This document shows, in pieces, positions 1-11,541 of a stretch of 64,000 nt of DNA (its first letter is position 1; every line of letters begins with the position of its first letter). The translations under genes and the position numbers were made by a program. The stretch comes from Auricularia sp. M13 (Eukaryota > Basidiomycota > Agaricomycetes > Auriculariales > Auriculariaceae). The DNA lies in NCBI GenBank assembly GCA_037042915.1, contig CM073196.1, forward strand, positions 2,666,001 through 2,730,000, written 5' to 3'. Below the pieces are notes generated by a model that did no database searches, was not told the DNA's origin, and saw only the letters and a list, made by a program, of their open reading frames with translations.

Positions 1-1891
1 GATCGAATGGCAGCTCGCCTTTCTCGGCATTGGTGGGCCGATGCGACTCTGTCTTGATGAATGCGTCCAGCCTTGACACGTCTTTCAGTTTCGTGTAGGT
101 ATTTAGGAGGAGTGTAGTATGGTCGGAATTAGCGAGCCCGCGAGAGTGCAACTCTTGCAGGTAAGTCGTCAGATTGTGTATCCGCTGCGCATCCAGGAAC
201 TGGGAAAAGTTAAACCTCGGGTAGTCTGTACTCTACTGAACTGACCTTGCGAATAACATAGCTTGGTTGAAGATGTCCAAGGGTCTTGATGAATTGTTGC
301 ATAGCACCGTCATAATCACCTTTGCCGTACAAGTGGTCACCATATTGCTTGTGAATGTCAGCGACGGAGGCGTCGTCAAGTCCGTGAGTGCGAGCGAGGC
401 CCAGCGCAAGCTGATATCTTGACCGTCGGAATAGCAGATCCAGCTTGGCGGACGTCGGTTTCTCCTCCAACTTGGTCAACTATGCATGCATGTATCAATA
501 TTTGATGTGCGTCGAGGTACGAAGGTAGTGACCTTTCCATCGTTGGATAGAACAAATATCTTTCCCCATGCACACAGGACGTCGCGCACGCCTTCTTGGA
601 ATGGACCAGAGAACGCAACGATCTTGTTTTCTGGGTCAAAAACGGTGACTTTGCTGATATCGGTGCCCGTGGAGTTGGGCGCCCGTGCAACGAAATTGCG
701 CACTGTCGCCGAGTTGGACGCGGCGGACGGGAGGAAAGGGGGAGAGACTATGACGAGGTAGTTCGAATATGTCTGTATCGACGACTTGTGGCCTGAGATG
801 CACATGAGGGACGGGAAATGGGCGTAAGAAGAAATAACACCTTCATGAGCATAACATGCGCCGCGGCCATCCGTGCCACAGACATAGATAGCCTCGTCTC
901 GAGCAATGACAATATCGTGCCCGCGACGATCCATACATGCGCATCCGAGAGCGCAGCCAACCTCGTCGATGACGACAGGATGTCCAGGACCGCCCTTGCC
1001 CGACGCCTGGTAGGATAGAACGCGATTGGTGGTCACTATGAACAAAAACAGGTGCGTTGCCGCGTCCTCCGGTGAGGGTTCACGGAATCCGAGACCTGTG
1101 ATGGGCTCGGTCGGCGATTCGAGGATGACCTTGGGTTTGGGCACAGCAGTGAGCGAATGCGAGCCGGAGAATAGGGAGAGGTGGCGGTATAAGAGGACGG
1201 TGCCGTTTGCGAGGCCGATGGCAAGGTGGGTCAACGCTGCAGAAAGCGCGACAGTCGTGACCTATGTCAGGGTCGATCAGTATGGAATGCGCAGGGTATC
1301 GGATGCCACGAACGGGATGAGGATTACTGTCGTACTGGACCTTGACAGAACGCAGGAGCACGGGGTATCCAGTGCGTTTGTCGGTGTGCTGGAGGTCCCA
1401 GAACTTCAGCAACGGGTGGCGTACAGCATCCTCTTCCTGCATGCGCGCTTAGAATCATAATCCGCAGAGAAATGCTGAGAACGCACGCCAAGTGTGACCA
1501 GTATTCCTTTCTGCTCGACCATGTGCGTGACGCGACCGCCAACATGAGCGACCCAGCTCTTCACTGGCTCGAAGTCGCGGTCCAGAACATGAACGGTGCC
1601 CTGGATGTCCGCCAGCAGCAAGCCATTGCTTGTCCGTGCAATAGTCGATATTTCTAAAGGAGACTGTGATGTATAGAGGCATTCGTGTCAGCGTTGTCGC
1701 CAGCGGGACAGCGCCCGGTCAACGCACCTTGAAGACTTCTGGGGAGCTGGCCAGGTCATGGACATCCTTGACTGGCACTGGATCGAAGAACGGGAATTGG
1801 TGCCACTACATGCTGCACTTGAGCATGAAGCACGAATCATTGGAGCACTGGTACTGACCGCCGGCGCTGCTGCCAGTGCTGACGCGCTCAT
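1..1891 (-). CDS. VPS11: VPS11, HOPS/CORVET core subunit (N-terminal part, runs off window)
   Basis: Core scaffold of the HOPS and CORVET tethering complexes that drive fusion at endosomes and the vacuole. The window holds the N-terminal beta-propeller and the start of the alpha-solenoid; the RING end lies beyond base 1. The first exon is 11 codons (1859-1891, MSASALAAAPA), then a GT-AG intron (1806-1858), then WHQFPFFDPVPVKDV, which matches the family N-terminus. Later exons read LLLADIQGTVHVLDRDFEPV, EEDAVRHPLLKFWDLQHTD, THLAIGLANGTVLLYRHL, AKLDLLFRRSRYQLALGLA and FLDAQRIHNLTTYLQELH, separated by short introns. The start codon faces RRP43 with 68 bp between the two ATGs. No frame breaks were seen. 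The family call is firm; exact internal exon ends are hand-derived. Confidence 0.93.
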
Positions 1892-1959
1892 TGCCGTGTG
1901 TCGGAAGCAACCGCGCTGCAACAAACGCTGCCACGAGCGTGGCACACCGCATAGTGGAA
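1892..1959. promoter_or_regulatory. Bidirectional promoter between VPS11 and RRP43 (68 bp between ATGs)
   Basis: The whole space between the VPS11 start codon (minus, 1889-1891) and the RRP43 start codon (plus, 1960-1962) is 68 bp. It must hold both core promoters and both 5' UTRs, unless transcription of one gene starts inside the other. There is no TATA box; it is GC-rich with a short inverted motif around 1932-1944 (CCACGAGCGTGG). Confidence 0.6.
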
Positions 1960-3086
1960 ATGAGCGCAGACGCGTCGTCCCAACCCGCACACGCGCTCGA
2001 CGCGTCCATTTTCCAGCGGCTACACCCCAAGGCCTACTTTGAGCGCTTTCTTTCCGCGGGCTTCCGTCCTGACGGCCGGAAAACAAACGATTGGCGCGAG
2101 ATCAGTGTCAATGTAGGTGAGCTTGCCACACTATTGACGGAGGCCAGTATCTCACTGGCGCGTGCAGGGTCGATAAACACGGCAGAAGGCTCAGCATTGG
2201 TTCGACTGGGCGATACCACAGTCGTCTGCGGCGTGAAAGCTGAGATAGCAGAACCCGAACTGGACAAGCCAGACGAAGGTTTCCTGGGTCAGTCCCCTTG
2301 GAAGCATGGCGAAATACCATTCTGACAAACTCAACATTCAAGTACCAAATCTGGATCTGCCTGCCATCAGTTCACCCAAATTCAAACCTGGAGCTCCCTC
2401 GGAAGAGGCACAAGTACTCTCGAACAGGCTCTACGACTTACTGACGAGGTAAGTCGCCGCTGGAGCTTTTTTAACATGGAATTCATCGATATCTACAGTT
2501 GTGATGTCTTGCCACTGTCCTCGTTGTGTATACATCCTGGCAAGGCCGTATGGACCGTTTACTTGGATATCATTTGTATAAACTACGATGGGAATGCCTT
2601 TGACGCCACGGTGTCTGCTTCATTAGCAGCGTTAAAGAATGGTGCGTTCTGGTTGCACGCGTTTTCTTTTGGCTTAATTTTTGACACTTTTCAGCGCGAC
2701 TACCAAAAGCGACGTTCGACGAAGAAACGGGACGGACCATCTGCTCCCGGACAGAAAACGTCTCCTTAAAGCTAAATCGCATCCCGCTTGCTATGTCATT
2801 TGGGGTATTTGACGCGTACGTGCAATGCAACGCAATCTGCACGCGTGCTCTGACAAGGGCGGCCTCTAGGTTGCATTTGATTGCCGATCCCTCTTCGTTC
2901 GAAGAGCCTCTCCTCAGCTCGACGATCACCGTTGCAGTCGATGCGTTGGGGCATATCTGTTCGCTGCAACAGGAGGGGCCCGTGCGCGTTGGAGATAAGG
3001 ATGCCGAAACCGTCATCGACGAATGTCTGCTCGCAGCCAAGAAACGGCGGAAAGAACTTGCCCCTGTCATCGATGCAATTCAATAA
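1960..3086 (+). CDS. RRP43: RRP43-type exosome core subunit (RNase PH fold)
   Basis: A non-catalytic ring subunit of the RNA exosome (human EXOSC8), acting in 3'-end processing and decay of RNA in nucleus and cytosol. The start MSADASSQPAHALDASIF leads into FRPDGRKTNDWREISVNVG, then GSINTAEGSALVRLGDTTVV, the typical opening strands of RNase PH-like exosome proteins. Later exons give VPNLDLPAISSPKFKPG, CDVLPLSSLCIHPGKAVW, YDGNAFDATVSASLAALKN, TFDEETGRTICSRTENV and LHLIADPSSFEEPLLSSTI. The last exon ends KRRKELAPVIDAIQ. Five introns join in phase, the first being 2117-2167. A longer in-frame start at 1876 overlaps the VPS11 promoter and is less likely. No frame break. Confidence 0.92.
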
Positions 3087-3800
3087 ACATGTTACATCTG
3101 GGCGACGCCTTCTGGTACTGCTGGTACCTGAAGCATCGTGGGGTTTCGGCGGAGTATCTTGTTATCGTATTCCTTGCTCCTTGTGATCTCTCGGCTGCGG
3201 CATGTACGTCCTGCGCTGATTCGCAGGGTGACAGGTCCGGAATAAGCAGTTCGGCCACATGTTGGAGAGTCAAATGCATCTGCTAATAACGCGCTGACGG
3301 TGGGCCTGACTGACCCGATGTCCTCTCTAACGCCACTGCATCACGTCGCGCAGCTCACTGCAACTGGACAATGCACATCGGCCTTGAGAACCCGTCCCAC
3401 GCTTGGTTATCCCCTCCTTTAGCCTTACGGATCTCTTCGAGGGAGAGAGTTTGTTTCTTCTGGGGTCTCCTCTGGTTTCTTGCGATTCTTGCATCCGTGC
3501 CTGATCTGCAACTCCGGATTTTCTGTTTCGGGTCATCCGCTCTTCGTCCCTTGTGGCTGTGTGGCTGCGCCCCTCGATGACGATCATCTTTGCTTCTCCA
3601 GGAGAATCTCTTTCAGTTTCACAATGGCAAGCCGATGGGCGGCGACAGATGGTGATCCTTGAATTATCTCAAAACTTCATATCAGTACCCTACAAATGGA
3701 TTTCCATACAGATGCCCAGAAGTACAACAAGTTGCAGTCGATGAAACCTGAAAGAAAGATTTGAGAAAGATAGTCCGCTTTAGTTGGTTACGAAGAAGGC
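3087..3800. other. Intergenic stretch, no supported gene
   Basis: About 710 bp between RRP43 and the small secreted peptide. On the minus strand around 3345-3600 there is an arginine/lysine-rich open frame without a start codon, containing NQRRPQKKQTLSLEEIRKAK and ending MCIVQLQ. It could be one exon of a small basic protein, but I found no partner exons. Overlapping ORFs on the plus strand (3371-3744) have no recognisable features. Confidence 0.35.
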
Positions 3801-3962
3801 TCAAGGCGCCGCCTCGTCGAGTTCCTTTGGCCAGCATTCACAGCATGTGCAATTTCCTGGGCCGAGGCCGCCACCTTGGTTTGGCATGGGGAGAGCATCT
3901 GCAGGCGCAGCGTTAGACGCGAGCAGAGCGAGGACGAATGCGAAGATAAAGATCGGCTTCAT
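3801..3962 (-). CDS. Small secreted cysteine-rich peptide (53 aa)
   Basis: A single-exon 53-residue ORF. Residues 1-23 (MKPIFIFAFVLALLASNAAP and following) form a clear signal peptide with a charged start and hydrophobic core. The mature part is about 30 residues, rich in Gly/Pro, with four cysteines packed as N-C-T-C-C-E-C-W (a CxCCxC cluster), and it ends DEAAP. I chose the internal Met at 3962 rather than the upstream in-frame Met at 4124, because it starts the signal peptide and has a TATA box 56 bp before it. I recognise no family. The cysteine spacing could bind metal or form disulfides. Its neighbour is an NB-ARC/TPR gene transcribed away from it. There is no C-terminal CaaX, so it is not a mating pheromone precursor. 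Confidence 0.6.
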   Translation of the reverse strand: MKPIFIFAFVLALLASNAAPADALPMPNQGGGLGPGNCTCCECWPKELDEAAP

Positions 3963-4017
3963 GTTCGGTGAGCTGGTAGGATGGTTGATGATGTCTTTGC
4001 GCGACGAGTGTGATACC

Positions 4018-4023
4018 TTTATA
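4018..4023 (-). promoter_or_regulatory. TATA box of the small secreted peptide gene
   Basis: TATAAA read on the minus strand, 56 bp before the chosen ATG at 3962. The position and the match to the consensus support the short start model for the secreted peptide. Confidence 0.6.
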
Positions 4024-4254
4024 CCCCCAATTTCGACCCTCCAAGTCACCGGTTCGTTCTCACACGGCACGTAGGCGGCGGAGTCTGAAGATCCGATCGC
4101 ACCTGTCAGAACTCCCGCATGCACGCAGATTCACCTCCTGATGGGCATACTGTACCCGACGGCCCAATTCGCACCTGCCAAGGCGGGCGCACTTACATAG
4201 CTGCTGTGGGAATGCCCGCGAACCGAACGCTCGTTTGATCCCCTCCGAACGACA

Positions 4255-7200
4255 ATGCTTTCCACGGCCGCGTTCAGGCTCCTCAAGGACCTTGCGGAAA
4301 CCGCGAACGTACCCATCCTGCGCGCCATATCCGGCGTTGTGCTGCTTGTGTTTGAAACAGCAGAGGCGAGCCTGCCACTGTTCCCCGCCTGCTCATTGTT
4401 GACCTCCGTGTCAGCTCTCGACGCAAAATCGACAAGGATGCCGCACGCTCTGCGAGCAGATCTTTGAGCTGGTCCTCACTGTCTCGCATGAGCTCGAAGG
4501 AACCTCGGATGATCTTCCCGACGAGTTGCTCGAATGTTTGGACGAGCTCAACGAGTACGCCTATCCGTGCGCGCAGGAGCCAATCTCTGAACCTGCTCCA
4601 GGAAGCTCGTACACATACAACAGTTCATTCAGGATAACCTGCGCCGCAAGAGCATCGTCCAATTCTTAAACTCTAGTCGCAATGCTGAAATTCTGGCTGG
4701 ATATCGGTCTGACGTTCGACGTTCACTCGAGGTCTTCCAGGCATGTGGAATCTCTCTGCCCAGGCGAAAGTTGACCTTCTTTTAGCTTCAATCGCAAGTC
4801 CTCATGCATCGGGCACTGAACGACGAACAGGCGCGGAAACTTGACTGGGTTGCAGCCTTTCCGCCTGAGATCCAGTTAGCCGTCAAGCGGAGGGACAGCG
4901 CGTCCGTGTCACCCCAGTCTCCCGAAGGTCCTGCGCCGCCGCCGTATAGCTTGGAGAATAACCACAAGTATGCTCTGTGCCACTGTGCTGCCATTGAGCG
5001 TGTGCTAATCTTGATCAAGGATCCGAGCAGCGTCGCTTCCCAATAAGCCATGCATATTCTTTGGCAGGGAGACGGAGCTTAACGACATGGTCCAGCGACT
5101 GATAGACTCTGATGCACCTTCTACACGCATCTGTGTTCTCGGCGCTCCCGGAATGGGCAAAACGAGCCTCGCTCTCAGTGCCGTGCATGCTCAAGCTGTG
5201 GCCGATAAATTTGGACTTCGTCGGTTCTTCGTCCCGTGCGACTCTGCAGACTCTGCAAAGAGGCTCTTGAGTGTACTCGCGTCGGCCTTTGGGATAATCA
5301 GCGACATGCCACGTGCTATCCAATCCCAGCTCGTGCACAGGCTTTCGTCGGCCACCCCCACGTTGCTTGTACTGGATAATTTCGAGTCTCCGTGGGAGGC
5401 GGATGACGGAAGGGCCGAAGTGGAAGCCCTATTGGCGACAGTCGCGACCATTCACAACCTTACCCTAGTTGTGACGCTTCGCGGCACCGAACGACCAGGC
5501 GGTGTTGACTGGGGTCGTCCATTCTTTGCACCGCTCTCGCCACTGGCGTCTGACGCGGCGCGGCAGGTGTTCACAACAATTTGCGATGTCGATGATCCTG
5601 ACGCCGCGTCGCTGCTCGATGTTGTGGAGAACATGCCTCTGGGAATCACGCTGATGGCCAATCTCGCACAGTATGAAAGCACCCGCTCGCTCCGCGCTCG
5701 CTGGGACGAGCAGCAGACCAGCATGCTCGACCGTGGAGCTTTGCAGCGACATTCAAACCTCGATTTTTCGATCCATTTGAGTGTCGACAGTCCGCGGATG
5801 CAGGGCATCCCAGACGCCAAATCGATGCTTTATGTGCTTTCCCTTCTTCCCGATGGCATTGAACGCGATACGTTGATCAGCCTTGCACGTGGCATGCGGC
5901 AGCCGGCGCAATGCCTCTCAAGGCTGCTGCAGACATCGCTTGCCTATCGTGACATGGGCACCCGTATACGCGTTCTCTCGCCCATTCGCTCATTTGTTCT
6001 GCGGTATCTGGGCGACTGTGCTACCTCGGAGGCGCTTCTTCCGGTGTATGAGCACTTCTTCGCGCTGGCAGAGCTGGGAGAGCATTTCGGAACCGCGGCA
6101 ACGCGTCAATATCTGGACGTATGCGTTCCCGAAATCGGCAACATGGAAACTGTCTTGCTGCACGCCATCGCGAACCAGACATCCGGTATGCGCGACCGTG
6201 CTGTGAAGGCGGCGACCAACTTTGCGACGATCGCCCGGTACACGGGACTGGGTAGCCCTGCGCCTATACTGGAGCTTGGCTTGGAGGCGATGCGTTCTGT
6301 TTCCAACAAAGCAGTCCTTGCAGATGCTATGCTCGCGCTTGCAGCGATCGCCGCAAGCGACAAAGCGTCGAATCTATCTGTCGAACAGCTCGTCTCTGAC
6401 GCAATGCAGCTCTACGAAGGTGCGGCTTTTTTTTCTGTCTTTAGGATCTAATTGACGTGCTGGCTCTCGCCGCAGAGCTGGGCAATGCCGAAGGCCAGAT
6501 TGATTGTCTGAGACGCAACTGGTCGATAGCGACGCAGCCAGATATTAGCCGGGTATACAAGGCGCTCGAAATGTCTGAAGAAATTGGCGACCGCTTGCGT
6601 CAAGGCCAATGTCACCTGGAATTGGGTCAGCAGTACATGAACATCGCGGATTCTGAGAAAGCGCGTCATCATTTCGCCCTTGCGCAGACTCTACTCAAGG
6701 ACGTTGACGAGTGCTACCTCCGTGCTCGTTGTACGTTCTCTCTGGCCAACGTTCTGTGCACAGATGGTCGATTATCCCTGGCCATCGACCAGTATCGTGA
6801 TGCTTTGGCGCTGATGGAGAGCGTCGATTCTATGGCGGGCTCTTCGCACTGTTCCTCGTACATGGGCTGGGTTTATCGACACTTGGGGCTGGTGTCGTCT
6901 GCGATCACCTACACTCAATGGGCTGTCGATGGATACCAGAAGTGTGGTTTCGCCATGGACGAGACTCTCGCCCTCGTGCAGCTTGCGCAATGTTATTGCG
7001 ACGACCACGACTTGAACAACGCGAGTCGCACTGCAGACAATGCACTATTGGCCCTCGGGAAGACCAACCCGAAATGGATCTACGGACGCGCACAAGTCGC
7101 ATTCGCACGCGGAGATGTCGCATTCGTCGAGAAGGACTATCAGCTTGCAGAGGCCTCGTACTTGCAGGCCATCTGCTTTTTTCGCCAACGCAGGTCCGCG

Positions 7201-7608
7201 GACGAAGAAGCAGAGGTACGAGCACAGCTAGGCTACCTTGCGCTTGCTCGAGGAGACGCGGAGGAGGCGATCACGAATTTCGTGACTGGTGTCGCGCTCG
7301 TACGAGGGTTGAAATCGCCTTGCAATCTGGCGGCATGCGTAAACGGTCTTGCGGAGAGCTTCCTGGCTCAGGACGACCACTCGCTTGCTTTCGCCGTCAC
7401 GCGGTCAATCCTACCGTGTCTGAACGGTCTTGGTAAGACGCGCGATATTGGACAGTGCTTGGAACGATTGAGCAAAATATCCCTATACGCTGGAGAGCAG
7501 GGTCGGGCGCGTGTCTTTTGCTCAAACGCCTTGGATTTGTATGAGCGAGGGGGTGATAAGATTAGCATAGAACGCTGTCGGACGCTGGCTCAGTCCTGTT
7601 CGGTTTAA
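4255..7608 (+). CDS. NB-ARC / tetratricopeptide (NLR-like) STAND ATPase
   Basis: A predicted 1034-residue protein from six exons: 4255-4365, 4415-4554, 4602-4740, 4786-4967, 5020-6419 and 6476-7608. All junctions keep phase. The N-terminal 190 residues are an all-helical region (LLKDLAETANVPILRAISG, FELVLTVSHELEG, KLVHIQQFIQDN, MHRALNDEQARKLDWVAAFP) as found in agaricomycete NLR-like proteins. The nucleotide-binding domain has a P-loop GAPGMGKTSLA near residue 231, a Walker B LLVLDNFE near 305 and ENMPLGITLMA near 393. The C-terminal half is a series of TPR-like helices (for example GQCHLELGQQYMNIADSEKA and AQLGYLALARGDAEEAITNF). Such STAND proteins are proposed to act in fungal non-self recognition or regulated signalling; no effector domain is evident. 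Introns 1 and 3 fit only with GC donors. Confidence 0.88.
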
Positions 7609-7876
7609 AGGGCATTCTAGACGATGTTCTACTTGTATTTTAGTCACCAGATACTTTATTCCCTGCGTGAAGGCTAGTCACAGCGTCTTTGCACAGGGTG
7701 TGGTAGTGTATTTGGCTGTACATGGGCACAGAGAATCAGGTGCAGGGATCAAGTCGATTGATTATAGTGGTATATATTGGTGGATGGCGGCCGGCGCGGA
7801 TGCGGTGCCTGCGCGTGATGCACGTGCGGACATCTCTTCCAAATTCCACCATCATTGCGAGTCCCAATTGCCGAAT

Positions 7877-10800
7877 ATGAGCCAGCCGCTGCTGTAAGCC
7901 CTGCTCGAGCGACCAAGCAGTCGTTCATTTACGCATCCTAGGACTCTACGCGCGCCCGCGAATGTCGACTGGATACAAGGCACGCATTGCGTGCTTGGGT
8001 TGAAGCGTGTGCTCATGCACTCAGCAGGCTTCCCCGGAATTCCACCCTCGTCGCAGCACGATCGACCGCATGCTGCTGTCAAAGGGGTCAGGTCGTTACT
8101 TTCAGCGTCGAATATCTAACATTCAGGATCGTCGTAGACTATTGAAGTCCGGCCGACGCAGCCTCTTAGAGCCAAGTGGCTCCGCATTGAATTGCGCAAG
8201 GTCGAAACACTTCCCGGCGGCGCCGGCGTCTTCTATGACTTCGTAGGGCAGAGTCCTATCACTCTGTGGCAGTCACCGCACGACGAATGGGCCTCTCTCG
8301 AGACTTGCGATTTCCCGTTTCATATCCGCATCCCGGAATCGATACCGCCGACATTAACCCTGGAAAAGAGCTCTGGTATCAAATATGAGCTTATCGCCAC
8401 GGTGTGCGCGAAGGGCAAGAGGTGAGCCAGTGTGTTCGTCTCGAAGTATCGACATGTAAGTGTTCCACAGAGGCTTACTGCGCAAGGACGCGACGACCAC
8501 CGTCACTTCGTCCACTCAAATAATCATTGACAAGCACGAACTCCATTCAACTTGGCCGATTTACTCTCAACCAGAGACTAAACACGTACGTGAAGGAGCT
8601 GTCGAGCTCATTGTGAAGTGAGTAAATCAACTTCGCACCATTCGTTTATTCAAGTGCGCATAGTCGTTCGCATACGTGCTATGGGCCGGGGGACCGGGTC
8701 TCTGTGCAGGCAACTGTCAAATCAGACGATCTGTCAGCTTGTGTGCTGCGTACCCTGGAATTCGCACTTCGGGAGACGGTCGTATTTCGTGCTGGTCCTC
8801 AAAGTCACGGGAAGAAGAGCGGTCCTCAAGTCAGAACAGGTGGAGTCGGCGAACAAAAAATCAACGCCAATATGACACTGTACGGCGGCACCCAATATCG
8901 CCAGGAATTGGGATGCATTATCCCACCTGGTCATAGCACTGCTACGGTCAACACAGCGCGCCACATCGACGTGTCATATCACCTGAATATTCGCGCAACT
9001 CTCGATAATGGGAAGATCTTGACACTGGACCTGCCGGTGACCTTGTCCAACTGGCCCAGGTCCGTCCCGCTTCTCTGCCTATAGACTACTGCTAAGAGGC
9101 TTCCGTTAACAGACATGTGTCTGTTGATGCGGTCAAGTACGGTTCCTCCTGGGTTTTGCTGATGCGCGCGGCTGATACTTTCGCAGACGGATTGGCCCAG
9201 CCCCGAACCTATCTCTGCTGGCACAATTTCCACAGACTATTGCTTCAAATCAAGATGCTAATGCTGGTTCTCATCTACCTGCGCTCGCTGTATACAACAC
9301 GGTACCAACCAACCTACAGGTCAATGGAGCCAACAGCATCTCTATACACAACTCATGGCTTGAATTGCAGGGCCCCATAGCCGCTTCTAGTCCAGTAGAT
9401 GAACTAGGAATGCTTCCTCCGCGAGTACAGCCGTCTACTGTAGGAGGGCGGGCCATCGGCCACACATCAGCTGCCAGCCTGGACTTCGCACCGTTCGTGC
9501 TCCTTCTTCACTAGACCTAGAGCGTGCTGACTCCGTTTCATGCACTTTTAGAGCTGGTCGTCTTGTACATCATTCATCTACACCGTCTATGCCAGGGAGG
9601 CTAGATTTCTTGCGACCGTCAACCCTGTCGCAGAGCGCCTCGACAGTCGCTCAGCCGCCTCCATTTGGCTCTGCGGTTACACCATCAAGTACATCGGGTC
9701 GGCCTCAGACTGGGGGTAGCATCGCTTCAAAGAGGACTACCGCGATTGACTTGCTGGAAGGCGACGAGCCAACTCCAATGCCGACGGCAAGTGATAGAAG
9801 CCGTGCAATATCTACTGGGCCTTCGCATGCGCGGCGCCCATCTGCATCGGCAACACCACCCGCGACTCCTGGGCTTCAGGCCACGCAGAGTGCAAGAGTA
9901 ACGAGCTTAAGCAAGCCGTGGCCCACTGCAGAAGAAGAGAAGCGGAGGCTGTACGAAAATGCGAGAGCTGCGGCTGAGCGCACTCAAAGTCGATTAATAA
10001 CAACTGATGGCACGGGCGGGCCTTCAAGCAGTAGCACGGTCAGTACTGCCTATGCCAGCGAAGTCGGCTTAGCCTCTGAGCGTCACTCAGTCCGCAGTTC
10101 GCAATTCAGACGGCCCACGCCGCATGGGTAGCAATGGGAGCGTGAAGAGTCCAGGCCGTCACGGAGCACCGCCAATGTCTGCGGGCGCCGCCCTTTACCA
10201 ACAAGCCCTTGCAAGCATGCCCTCCGGTGTTGCAAATCCTCGACAGATTAGTCCACCGCATTCGCCACCAGCAACAACGCAACGGTCATTGTCCTTATCT
10301 ACAACATATGCAAGCGCGAGCGAAGAGAAGGCGGCGTTAGCTTACCACAATGCACGCCGAGCTGTGGAAAGGCATCAATCGGTGTCGCATTCGGAAGACG
10401 CACCGGTCCCATACGAGGCTCTTTTCCCCTCGCGAGCGGCATCCAGCAACCATTCCCGTCCGAGCTCCCCTCCATCAGTCGCTGCCAGCAGCAGTCAGAC
10501 TCATAGGCCAAGCTCACCTGATAATATATCCGCATACGCCTCGGCGGCAGCGGAAAAGGAGCGGATCCGGCGTGCGTTCGAAGCTCGAGATGCTGCAGCG
10601 GCGATTACATCGACACCGCCTGCTTCCTCATCTGCCCTCCCTTCAAATATTCGTCCAGGCTCGACCCCCACCTCGTCGCCTGCGCCTCATCAAACAACAT
10701 TCAACATTTCAGACCAGCCTCCTCCCTTCGAGTCCATCTCTACCCCTGCATTTGACCCCACACTACCGGAGAAAGAGCGTATTCGCCGCGCCTTCGAAGC

Positions 10801-11467
10801 CCGAGACCAGGCTGCACAGGCTGCTGGTGTGCGCGTCGCACCTTACGCTTCCTCATCCTCTGCTGGCATCCCACGTACAGCATCGGCAGCAACTGCTACT
10901 CCCAATGGCAGCACGCGCTCTCTATCTCCCCCGCCACCGCCATCCGCACCTACGACGGACATTGCATTACGCCAGCCACCTACTCGCTCCCTTTCTCCCA
11001 GTCTTTCATCAGAAAGTTATTCATCCGAGGCATCGTCGCGGAGACCACAGCCTGCTCCTCCGGTGGTTCCTGGATTACCGAGGCCACTTACCGCAGCGGA
11101 GGAGAAGGCCAGGTTGCGAGCTCAATATGCCGCTGATGATGCAGAGGCTGGGTCGTCTGGATCTCTTGGCTCCAGCACAGCTGCACGACCCTCCACCGCG
11201 TCCTCGATCGTTGAACCTCGGAATCCCGAGATCAAGAGAGGCAAGATGCGCGAAATTCAGGCGCCACCAGTGCCTCCACCCCTTATGCCGCGCCCACCAA
11301 AGGAATATATCCAGGAGACCTTGCGCCGAGACACCCAGAGCCAGGAGCAATTGGCTAAATTGTTGCAGGATCCTACGATGCTCGAACTTCAATCATCGCC
11401 TCCAGTGCCACGATTACCAACGGATTTACCGCCTCCATTGCCCCCTAAGATACCTCTGTCGGAATAA
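7877..11467 (+). CDS. Alpha-arrestin with a long disordered, repeat-containing tail
   Basis: A predicted 1046-residue protein from ten exons (7877-7893, 7942-7979, 8028-8086, 8138-8421, 8471-8617, 8664-9059, 9113-9136, 9187-9424, 9478-10038, 10091-11467), all in phase. The N-terminal arrestin sheet shows LTLRAPANVDWIQG, then FPGIPPSSQHDRPHAAVKG, RAKWLRIELRKVETLPGG and FYDFVGQSPITLW. The C-terminal arrestin part includes GPGDRVSVQATVKSDDL and SYHLNIRATLDNGKILTLDL. From about residue 400 the protein is Ser/Pro-rich and disordered, with five copies of an EEK/EKERxRxxFEARDxA segment and Pro-rich ends (PPVPPPLMPRPP, LPPPLPPK). Alpha-arrestins usually carry Rsp5-type ubiquitin ligases to membrane cargo; I see no canonical PPxY in the parts read. 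Intron 2 (7980-8027) needs a GC donor and is 48 nt, so retention would also stay in frame. Confidence 0.85.
9925..11151 (+). repeat. Five dispersed copies of an EEK...A-rich helical segment in the arrestin tail
   Basis: Coding repeats inside the arrestin-like gene. They lie near 9925 (TAEEEKRRLYENARAAAERT), 10313 (ASEEKAALAYHNARRAVERH), 10541 (AAAEKERIRRAFEARDAAAA), 10766 (LPEKERIRRAFEARDQAAQA) and 11089 (TAAEEKARLRAQYAADDAEA). Each is about 20 residues and probably forms a short amphipathic helix, spaced by Ser/Pro-rich linkers. Copies 3 and 4 are nearly identical over 12 residues. Confidence 0.8.
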
Positions 11468-11541
11468 GCTCTGATTGGAACACGGATACACCTTGCTATG
11501 CAGCGATTTGTACATTATATAACACAACCTGACTCCACGAT

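Noticed and set aside
3801-4124. Possible mating-pheromone precursor
   Set aside because: No C-terminal CaaX. It has a classical signal peptide instead, and no receptor gene is nearby.
10039-10090. Apparent frameshift between two long open frames of the arrestin tail
   Set aside because: A 52-nt GT-AG intron (10039-10090) joins both frames in phase, so no frameshift is needed.
10350-11474. 374-codon plus-strand frame
   Set aside because: Alternate frame of the arrestin tail, rich in Arg/His/Pro. The repeat-bearing frame next to it is the coding one and joins in phase to upstream exons.
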